Source of the DNA: Alphaproteobacteria bacterium
GTDB lineage: Bacteria > Pseudomonadota > Alphaproteobacteria > UBA6615
Direction of reading: 5' to 3'
Assembly (NCBI GenBank): GCA_030831135.1
Contig: JAURLR010000138.1
Span: 1 to 9,001, forward strand
Length of the DNA stretch: 9,001 nt
Each line of letters starts with the position of its first letter. Within the stretch, counting starts at the first letter, position 1. The notes under the pieces were generated by a model. It searched no databases. It was not told the DNA's origin and saw nothing but the letters and a program-made list of their open reading frames with translations. The position numbers and the translations under genes were made by a program. Below are positions 1 through 5,850 of this stretch, piece after piece.

Positions 1-2475
1 ACTAGCTGAGGCTTCATCGAAGGCCTTCTCGGGGGCCGGCGTGCGTGTGGTGAAGGCGCGGCGCGCCTGGGTGAGGGCGCCGCGAATGGGGTTGGTGTCG
101 GCCAGGCCAGTCAGGGTGGATTCGACAGCCTTCAGGGTTTCGACGGCCTGATCGAGAGGCTGGCTGGCAATGGCAGAAGGTAGCCCCGCGATCTGGTCGC
201 GCGCCTGTGCGAAGGCATCGGCATTCGCAATGATCTCACGCAGTTCCAGAATCGGCTCATAGGCCTGATCGACATTGCGGCGATAGGTCAGGCGCGCGCG
301 TTTTTCGGCAGCAGCGAGGTCGGTATAGCGTTTGCGCGCGTTACCCCATTCCGGCGGCAGGCCTGCCTCGAGTTCTTTCTGCTCGGCTTTCAGTCGGACA
401 ATCCGGGCTTCTTTTTCGGCGATTTCCTTGGCTGTGCCCTCGTTGTTGTTGCGTTCGTTCTGGCGCAATGTCTGGGTCAGTTCCTTGATTTCGGCCACAT
501 GGTCCCGGATGTCGGCTTCCATACGCCGGACGCTCACATGAAGGGGGCGATAGTCCGGGATATAGGCCTGCACCGCGCCCTCTTTCACACGAATCTCCTC
601 GACAAGCTTGAAGGTGGCAAGCGCCTTGGTGAAACTGTCGTTGAGGTCCTTGGCGCGCTTGGGCGGCAGATAGCTGAAATCGAGGCGCGAACCATTTTCG
701 ATGGCAGCCACAAGTTCCGGCTGGCGTTCATCATAGACCGGGAACAGGCGCTCCTCGATGCAATGCTGCAGGCGAGGATTTTTCGGTGGTGGGGCCGTCT
801 CTGCCGACAGGAAAGACTGATTGGGCAGGAAGTTTACCAGTGCCGGGAAATTGCCGACGATCGCCAGTCCGAGCAGTTGCAGCCCTATAAAGGCGACCAC
901 ACCCTTGTACATCGAGGTCGTCTTGACGATGGCCGGTGCGACGCCGCGCAAATAGAACAGGGCAAATCCGAAAGGTGGCGTCAGGAAAGATGTCTGCATG
1001 TTCACGCCGATCATCACACCGAGCCAGACCGCAGTGATGTTCGCAGACGGGTCTTCAAGCAGGATCGGGGCGACGATGGGAACCACAACCACGGCAATCT
1101 CGATGAAGTCGAGAAAGAAGCCGAGGACGAAGATTACCGTCATGACCACAATGAACTGGGTCCAGAACCCGCCCGGCAGACTTTCGAGGAAGCCCTTCAC
1201 GAGTTCCTCTCCGCCAAAGGCACGGAAGGCGGCGGTCAGCATCGCCGCACCAAGCAGGATGATGAAGACCATCGACGTGGTCTTTGCGGTCTCGATCATG
1301 ACGCTGCGCATCGTGTCGTTGATCTTGTGAACCCGCCAGCCGCTCCACAGCACGGCAAACAGGAAGACGGTGACGGCTGCCAGCGCGAGCAGAATGCCCA
1401 GCAGGTCGGTCCCGTCATCGATGCTTTTGACGTTGAGGTCGAAATTCTCGAGCAGCAAGAAGACAACCACAACCGCGCCAACGGCCATCAGGGCCGGAAG
1501 ATAGGTGAAGCGCTTGCCTTCGGCCAGCCGGTATCCGGCCATGATGATCGCACCGACGGCACCGATGGCACCCGCCTGATTGACGGTCGCAATCCCCATG
1601 ATGATCGAACCGAGAACCGCGAGGATCAGCGCCAGCGGCGGAATCAGCACGAGGATGACGCGGAGTGCAAATTTAAGGTCAAAGGCCCCCTCGCGGCGGA
1701 CAGCCGGTGCGCTCTTGGGACGGATCAGTGCGAAAATGAGGATATAGGCGAGGTAGAGGCCGACCAGAACAAGGCCGGGCAGGAACGCACCGAGGAACAT
1801 GTCGCCGGCGCTCGTCGAGGCGATATCGAATTCCCCGGCCATGTTGAACTCGCCCGTGGCCTCCTTGTATTCGGCCTTTCGCGCCGTACTGGCCTGATCT
1901 GAGGCACTGGAAAGCTGGTCGGCCAGGATGATCAGAACAATCGAGGGCGGGATGATCTGCCCCAGCGTGCCCGAAGCGGCAATCGTCCCGGTTGCCAGCG
2001 AATGGGAATAATTGTTGCGCAACATGGCGGGCAGGGAGATCAGGCCCATCGCGACAACGGTCGCACCAACGATGCCCGTTGTCGCTGCCAGCAGCGCGCC
2101 CACGATGACGACCGACATGCCCAATCCGCCGGGGACCGGGCCGAACAACTGGGCCATGGTAACAAGCAGGTCTTCGGCGATCTTGGAGCGCTGCAGCATG
2201 ATCCCCATGAACACGAACAGCGGGATCGCGATCAGGGTGTCGCGTTCGACTTCCCAGTAGATGCCCCTGAAATTGGTCACCCCGGCGGTCAGCCACTGGA
2301 TTGGCCCGTCCTGCGCGAAATAGCTGCCCGTATCACCGGTAAAGGCCCAGCCGAAGAGTGACGCCAGCGCAATGGTCAGAATGGCTGAGCCCGGCAGGGC
2401 AAACGCCACCGGGTAGCCCATGGCCAGTGCGCTGGCCATGAGCAGCACCAGAACAAGAATGAAGAAGACTTCCAT
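1..2475 (-). CDS. TRAP transporter large permease (DctM family) with long C-terminal coiled-coil tail, 3' end outside window
   Basis: This is the membrane translocation subunit of a sodium-driven TRAP carboxylate importer. The minus-strand frame opens at ATG 2475-2473, after a weak GGAA-type ribosome site, and stays open for 825 codons to the window edge without a stop. Residues 1-555 form a polytopic DctM core. Visible signatures are GQIIPPSIV near residues 170-180 and MQTSFLTPPFGFALFY from residue 493. Two insertions relative to short DctM proteins (about 425 residues) are seen: a hydrophilic loop near residues 190-220, and an extra pair of hydrophobic stretches near 326-378. These are typical of the large FcbT3-like subgroup, which is family knowledge recalled rather than searched. 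From about residue 558 the chain becomes hydrophilic and Glu/Lys/Arg-rich, with heptad-like stretches at about 645-745. This tail is at least 265 residues and is not part of the standard permease. It follows dctQ by 27 bp and is presumably co-transcribed. The core assignment is secure; the tail's function is unknown. Confidence 0.93.
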   Translation of the reverse strand, partial: MEVFFILVLVLLMASALAMGYPVAFALPGSAILTIALASLFGWAFTGDTGSYFAQDGPIQWLTAGVTNFRGIYWEVERDTLIAIPLFVFMGIMLQRSKIAEDLLVTMAQLFGPVPGGLGMSVVIVGALLAATTGIVGATVVAMGLISLPAMLRNNYSHSLATGTIAASGTLGQIIPPSIVLIILADQLSSASDQASTARKAEYKEATGEFNMAGEFDIASTSAGDMFLGAFLPGLVLVGLYLAYILIFALIRPKSAPAVRREGAFDLKFALRVILVLIPPLALILAVLGSIIMGIATVNQAGAIGAVGAIIMAGYRLAEGKRFTYLPALMAVGAVVVVFLLLENFDLNVKSIDDGTDLLGILLALAAVTVFLFAVLWSGWRVHKINDTMRSVMIETAKTTSMVFIILLGAAMLTAAFRAFGGEELVKGFLESLPGGFWTQFIVVMTVIFVLGFFLDFIEIAVVVVPIVAPILLEDPSANITAVWLGVMIGVNMQTSFLTPPFGFALFYLRGVAPAIVKTTSMYKGVVAFIGLQLLGLAIVGNFPALVNFLPNQSFLSAETAPPPKNPRLQHCIEERLFPVYDERQPELVAAIENGSRLDFSYLPPKRAKDLNDSFTKALATFKLVEEIRVKEGAVQAYIPDYRPLHVSVRRMEADIRDHVAEIKELTQTLRQNERNNNEGTAKEIAEKEARIVRLKAEQKELEAGLPPEWGNARKRYTDLAAAEKRARLTYRRNVDQAYEPILELREIIANADAFAQARDQIAGLPSAIASQPLDQAVETLKAVESTLTGLADTNPIRGALTQARRAFTTRTPAPEKAFDEASAS

Positions 2476-2502
2476 GTGATGTTTCCGTTCGGTCTTGCGC
2501 GG

Positions 2503-3552
2503 CTAGGGTGCGGGGTTTTCGGGCGGTTTCGGTTTCCCGGGTTCGCCACGAAGGTCAGCGACGCTCTGCAGGAGATAGCTGGTGAACTGGACCATCATCG
2601 AAACGGCAAACACGGCCAGAAAACCTGCCATCAGGTATTTGACGTAAAGCCCGAACCCGCTTTGTGATGTTTCGAAGCTGAGGAGCGGGCTGTTGATCAC
2701 GGTGGCGCGCCCGGCCATGCCCATGATCAGGATGATCCAGCACAGCGGCAGGCCCAGCAGCAGGCATCCGATGGTGTTCGTCCAGGCTTTGCCGCGCTCA
2801 CTGAACCCGGCGTAGAGGACATCGACGCGGACATGGCCTTCTTCGGTTAGGGTATAGGCGCTCGCAAACAGGAACAGGGCGGCGTACCAGAACCGGACCA
2901 GGTCACCCATGAACGCCTGCTCATAAGAGAAGATGAACCGCGCGATCACGATCTGGAGTTCCGCGACCACGACGAGCAGGGCCAGCCATGCAAAGCCGAG
3001 GGTCCGCGTGAAGGAAGCGATGACAATCGAAAAGAGGATCAGGGGATAATGGACGTAGGCACCCCGGAAGCGAGACAGCCCCAATTCAGTCGTTAGTTTG
3101 TCACCGACAAAGAATGACAGGAACCCTTCGATCCGCAGGAACGAGATCACGGAATCGACCACTCCGATCAGGAGGACCGACCAGAATGCAGCGCGGATGA
3201 TGAAGGCTGCGACCCCGGACAGATGGGCGGCATCCACGCGCAGGCCGCGATTGGAGGTCCTGACGACATAGGCCACGACCGTGCCAATCAGGACGACATA
3301 CAGAAGTATCTGCAGCGAACCGAGCAGGACAGCGCCTTCGGGGAATGGTTTGCGGAGCGCCTCGGCGCCAAACAAGTCCAGATGGGAAAAAAGATTCCCG
3401 ATTCCCGGCCAGTCCTGCCAGAAGGTCAGGTAATTGTTGATTAGAAAGGCGAGACAGGCGGCGACAATCGAGAGGGCAAATATCCGGAGCGCCATGCCGC
3501 TGATACTGCCGTTCCTCGCCAGCTGGTCATCGCCAAGTGTTGTCGCTGTCAT
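2503..3552 (-). CDS. TRAP transporter small permease (DctQ family), double-length form
   Basis: This is the small membrane subunit that packs against DctM and helps dock the binding protein. The C-terminal half (about residues 185-349) carries the DctQ hallmark LTEEGHVRVDVLY near residues 235-247, followed by hydrophobic helices around 257-279 and 303-330. The N-terminal half is additional: hydrophobic stretches near residues 23-43, 78-97, 113-137 and 167-182 precede the DctQ domain. That gives about eight membrane segments in 349 residues, against four in about 160-200 residues for ordinary DctQ. The C-terminus is a Pro/Lys-rich tail. I chose ATG 3552-3550 because an AGCAGGA-type site sits just upstream; an in-frame GTG at 3567 would add five residues. 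It lies between the binding-protein gene and dctM, so it is the middle gene of the operon. The extra half may be a family-specific extension rather than a recent fusion. Confidence 0.93.
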   Translation of the reverse strand: MTATTLGDDQLARNGSISGMALRIFALSIVAACLAFLINNYLTFWQDWPGIGNLFSHLDLFGAEALRKPFPEGAVLLGSLQILLYVVLIGTVVAYVVRTSNRGLRVDAAHLSGVAAFIIRAAFWSVLLIGVVDSVISFLRIEGFLSFFVGDKLTTELGLSRFRGAYVHYPLILFSIVIASFTRTLGFAWLALLVVVAELQIVIARFIFSYEQAFMGDLVRFWYAALFLFASAYTLTEEGHVRVDVLYAGFSERGKAWTNTIGCLLLGLPLCWIILIMGMAGRATVINSPLLSFETSQSGFGLYVKYLMAGFLAVFAVSMMVQFTSYLLQSVADLRGEPGKPKPPENPAP

Positions 3553-3581
3553 GGTTCCTGCTTCCACCGTTTTTCGTCAGC

Positions 3582-3625
3582 CACACATGGAAAACGGAGC
3601 CGATTGGGCTCCGTTTTCTCGTGTG
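3582..3625 (-). terminator. Strong intercistronic hairpin between binding-protein and permease genes
   Basis: A perfect 12-bp inverted repeat (GAAAACGGAGCC at 3590-3601 and its complement at 3607-3618) encloses a 5-base loop. An outer CACAC/GTGTG pair (3582-3586, 3621-3625) extends the stem past a small internal bulge. The arms carry A4 and T4 runs, so the stem resembles a bidirectional intrinsic terminator, although no long U-tract follows on the minus strand. It begins about 16 bases after the binding-protein stop and ends about 30 bases before the dctQ start. By analogy with other transporter operons it could act as a leaky terminator, or as a 3' stabiliser that keeps binding-protein mRNA more abundant than permease mRNA. 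The structure is seen directly; the role is inferred. Confidence 0.65.
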
Positions 3626-3640
3626 CTCGTTGCGTTGGGA

Positions 3641-4789
3641 CTAAAGTCCGAGAACGCGGTTGCGCTGGGCAACGTAGGCCTGGTCCGAAATGTTCGTCCA
3701 GCCACCGACTTCCTCACGTGCTTTCAGGAAGCTGGCGTGGATCCGTGCGGCGAGGTCGCTATGTGCGACGACTTCGCTGAACACTTCGTCAGATGCCCGA
3801 CCGAAGCTGTCATAGATCTCGTCCGAGAACTCACGAAGCTCAACACCGTTGTTGTTGATCAGCTGTGCGAGAGACGCGCCGTTCTTGGCGTTGTACTCGG
3901 ACATCATCACATCGTTCTCCATCGATGCGGCAGCTTCGACGAGGAGCTTGTCGGACGGCGACAGGCTGCTCCAGAAGGATGCGTTCAGGCCAACCGCAAG
4001 CATCGAACCGGGTTCGTGCATGCCCGGATAGTAGTAGAACTTTGCAGCCTCGTAGAACTTCATGACCTGGTCGTTCCAGGGGCCAACCCATTCGGTCGCG
4101 TCGATCGCACCTGAAACGAGGTTCTCATAGATCTGGCCACCCGGCAGAGACACCGGTGAGGCACCCAGCTTGGCCATGACGTCACCGCCAAGGCCCGGGA
4201 TACGCATTTTGAGGCCCTTGAGGTCATCAGCAGTGTTGATTTCCTTGTTGAACCAGCCGCCCATCTGGACGCCGGTGTTGCCGCACATCAGGCCCTTGAT
4301 GTCGAACTCGGCACCCAGCTCGTCCCAGAGCTCCTGGCCACCACCGAAGCGGATCCAGGCGTTCATCTCGGTATAGGTCAGCCCGAACGGAACGGCTGTG
4401 AAATAGGCCCAGCCTGGATGCTTGCCTTTCCAGTAGTAGTCGGCTGCGTGATAGCCCTGCGCATTGCCCGACGCCACTTCGTCGAAGGAGTCGAAGGCAC
4501 CGACGCGCTCGCCAGCGGCAAAGTACTGGACCTGGATGCGGCCATCGCTCATCGCCTGAAGGCGTTCAGCGAAACGCTGGGCACCCGTGCCGAGACCCGG
4601 GAAGTCGCGCGGCCAGGTTGTGACCATGGCGAGTTCGATACGGTCTTTTACCACAGCGGGGGCCGCGACAGGTGCTTCAGTAACTTTCGGTGCCGGTGCA
4701 TCTTTCATCGATGTCATGACCGCTGCGGTCGCGCCGATTCCCACTACGCCGCCGACAGCCGCGCCCGAAATAAAATCTCTTCTGTTCAT
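3641..4789 (-). CDS. TRAP transporter periplasmic substrate-binding protein, TakP-like, Tat signal
   Basis: This is a periplasmic receptor that captures a small carboxylate and hands it to the QM permease. The 382-residue protein begins with a twin-arginine motif (RRDFI, residues 3-7) and a hydrophobic stretch to about residue 25. A Pro/Ala-rich linker follows to about residue 48, and then the mature DctP-type fold. It closely resembles what I recall of Rhodobacter TakP, an alpha-keto-acid receptor: GNTGVQMGGW (170-179), GLKMR with Arg196, and DATEWVGP (230-237) with Glu233 and Trp234. These segments carry the Arg that pairs with the substrate carboxylate and the Gln/Glu/Trp positions that bind a cation and ligand in TakP. 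A pyruvate-like or other 2-oxo or hydroxy acid is therefore a reasonable substrate, but other COG4663-type substrates are possible. ATG 4789 is preceded by GGGGA five bases upstream. It is the first gene of the operon with dctQ and dctM. Confidence 0.93.
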   Translation of the reverse strand: MNRRDFISGAAVGGVVGIGATAAVMTSMKDAPAPKVTEAPVAAPAVVKDRIELAMVTTWPRDFPGLGTGAQRFAERLQAMSDGRIQVQYFAAGERVGAFDSFDEVASGNAQGYHAADYYWKGKHPGWAYFTAVPFGLTYTEMNAWIRFGGGQELWDELGAEFDIKGLMCGNTGVQMGGWFNKEINTADDLKGLKMRIPGLGGDVMAKLGASPVSLPGGQIYENLVSGAIDATEWVGPWNDQVMKFYEAAKFYYYPGMHEPGSMLAVGLNASFWSSLSPSDKLLVEAAASMENDVMMSEYNAKNGASLAQLINNNGVELREFSDEIYDSFGRASDEVFSEVVAHSDLAARIHASFLKAREEVGGWTNISDQAYVAQRNRVLGL

Positions 4790-4965
4790 TGTGATCCCCA
4801 GATTGCTCTTTCAGCGTTTTCCCGAGGTCGTCCGCGGCTGCCGCCCCGAGCATCCTTTTGAGGGCAAAGCAGACGATTGATTGGCCGACCAACCTTACCG
4901 ACCACTAAGACAGGGTTGGGGGTCACGCAATGACAGCCATGCCATACAAAAGTATGACGCGCGTC
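4790..4965 (-). promoter_or_regulatory. Upstream region of the TRAP operon, with a candidate operator at 4881-4904
   Basis: This 176-bp gap between bpt and the binding-protein gene is the only sizeable upstream space for the TRAP operon and must hold its promoter if the operon is separately transcribed. The best regulatory-looking element is the dyad TTGGCCGACCAA (4881-4892), whose outer TTGG/CCAA arms are perfect. A second copy of CCGACCA follows 13 bases later (4898-4904 after 4885-4891). Dyads of TTGG-N4-CCAA form resemble operators of GntR-type carboxylate regulators, which is general family knowledge; no regulator gene is present here. I could not pick a convincing -35/-10 pair. A Shine-Dalgarno-like GGGGA lies at the gene-proximal end. 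Confidence 0.4.
4943..4965 (-). repeat. Two abutting palindromes directly after the bpt stop codon
   Basis: CATACAAAAGTATG (4943-4956) is a 5-bp stem with an A4 loop. It overlaps by one base the perfect 10-bp palindrome GACGCGCGTC (4956-4965), which touches the bpt stop codon at 4966-4968. Neither is long or GC-rich enough, with a U-tract, to be a confident terminator. The pair could mark the 3' end of the bpt transcript or a protein-binding site upstream of the TRAP operon. The symmetry is read directly; any function is speculative. Confidence 0.3.
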
Positions 4966-5709
4966 CTAATTTTGGTTTGGTTCGGCGGGCAAAGGACCGG
5001 GCTTCCAACCATCCGGCCCCAGATGCTCGACCGGTTTGAAGCGGCTCTTGTAGGTCATCTTTGCGCACTCGGCGATCCAGTAGCCGAGATACAGATGGTC
5101 GAGCTGTCTTTTGCGGGCGCGTTCGAGAAGCCACAATACGCAGAATGTGCCAAGACTGCGCTGGTCTTCATAAGGATCGAAATAGCTGTAAACAGCCGAA
5201 TAGCCATGGCTGAGAATGTCGGTGAGGCAAGCCCCCACCAGGCGGCCATCGGAATCGCGGATCGTGACGAGTTCGGTCTGGACGACAGAGTCCTCGATCA
5301 TGGCGCGGAAATCCGAAAACGACATGGTTGCCATCTCGCCCCCGCTGTGACGCGCGTTCTGATAGCGGGTGAACAGTTCGAAATGTTCTTCGGACGCTCG
5401 GGCGATTGTGGTCGAGACTTGCAGGTCGGCGTTCTTGTTCCACACCCGTCGCTGTGAACGGGTCATGCGAAACGCTTCAACCGGTATGCGAACCGGGACA
5501 CACCCGTTGCAGCCGGGGCAGGCGGGACGATAGACGATGTGGTGCGAACGTCGGAACCCGGCCTGTGCAAGCTGATCGTGAAGCCGTTGCGCCTGGGCGC
5601 CATCGAGTTCGGTAAACAGGTTGCGTTCGACCTTGCCGCCGATATAGGGACACGGCATCGGGCCGGTCCGATAGAAAACAAGAGGCGGTTTGGGGGCCTG
5701 GGTCGTCAT
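4966..5709 (-). CDS. bpt: Leucyl-tRNA--protein transferase (bacterial ATE1-type, Bpt)
   Basis: Bpt moves leucine from Leu-tRNA onto proteins with N-terminal Asp or Glu, making an N-degron that ClpS delivers to ClpAP. It is a cytoplasmic enzyme. The 247-residue length matches the family. The N-terminal ATE half shows FYRTGPMPCPYIGG (12-25) and a Cys cluster CPGCNGC (64-70), so conserved Cys lie at 20, 64, 67 and 70. The C-terminal GNAT-like half shows YSYFDPYEDQRSLG and the family motif YLGYWI followed by KMTYKSRFKPVE. ATG 5709 has only a poor upstream ribosome site, but it fits the family's N-terminus and no better in-frame start is evident. It follows motB by 141 bp and precedes the TRAP operon by 176 bp, so it is probably a single-gene unit. 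The motif set is specific, and I regard the assignment as near certain. Confidence 0.96.
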   Translation of the reverse strand: MTTQAPKPPLVFYRTGPMPCPYIGGKVERNLFTELDGAQAQRLHDQLAQAGFRRSHHIVYRPACPGCNGCVPVRIPVEAFRMTRSQRRVWNKNADLQVSTTIARASEEHFELFTRYQNARHSGGEMATMSFSDFRAMIEDSVVQTELVTIRDSDGRLVGACLTDILSHGYSAVYSYFDPYEDQRSLGTFCVLWLLERARKRQLDHLYLGYWIAECAKMTYKSRFKPVEHLGPDGWKPGPLPAEPNQN

Positions 5710-5743
5710 GGGGCCATCCGGGCACAGTCAGTGAAGTCAGGGG

Positions 5744-5772
5744 ACTGTATCGGGTTCCATGAGGTCGTGCAA
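5744..5772 (-). promoter_or_regulatory. Candidate sigma70-type promoter for bpt
   Basis: On the minus strand TTGCAC (5772-5767) and TACAGT (5749-5744) are separated by exactly 17 bases. This would place transcription start near 5737, giving a leader of about 28 bases before the bpt ATG at 5709. The -10 matches TATAAT at four of six positions, and the -35 shares TTG with the consensus. The spacing is right, but such matches occur by chance and housekeeping promoters in alphaproteobacteria are loosely conserved. Confidence 0.3.
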
Positions 5773-5850
5773 AACCGCGCAACGGCAATTGGATGACATT
5801 TTTCGGACATCGCCCTGTCTGTCGGGTCGATGCAGGGACAAACCCGCAGA

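Noticed and set aside
499..1902. Plus-strand open frame of 467 codons opposite dctM
   Set aside because: Its product is a charged, His/Asp/Gln-rich string with no recognisable domain, and it lies antisense to an unmistakable DctM core. It is a codon-bias shadow.
3553..3567. Upstream GTG start for dctQ adding five residues
   Set aside because: The in-frame ATG at 3552 has a closer, better ribosome-binding sequence, and the extra residues lie within that site.
3434..4114. Plus-strand open frame of 226 codons spanning the hairpin and the end of the binding-protein gene
   Set aside because: It crosses the intercistronic hairpin and is antisense to conserved TakP-like motifs. No domain or ribosome site supports it.
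4833..4856. GCGGC/GCCGC palindrome in the TRAP leader
   Set aside because: It is a short GC-rich symmetry with a one-base centre that cannot form a sensible loop, and it is expected by chance at this composition.
5780..5850. Possible terminator after motB (CCCTG...CAGGG and CGGGT...ACCCG pairs)
   Set aside because: The stems are only 5 bp with loops of about 14-15 bases, they compete with one another, and no T-run follows on the minus strand.
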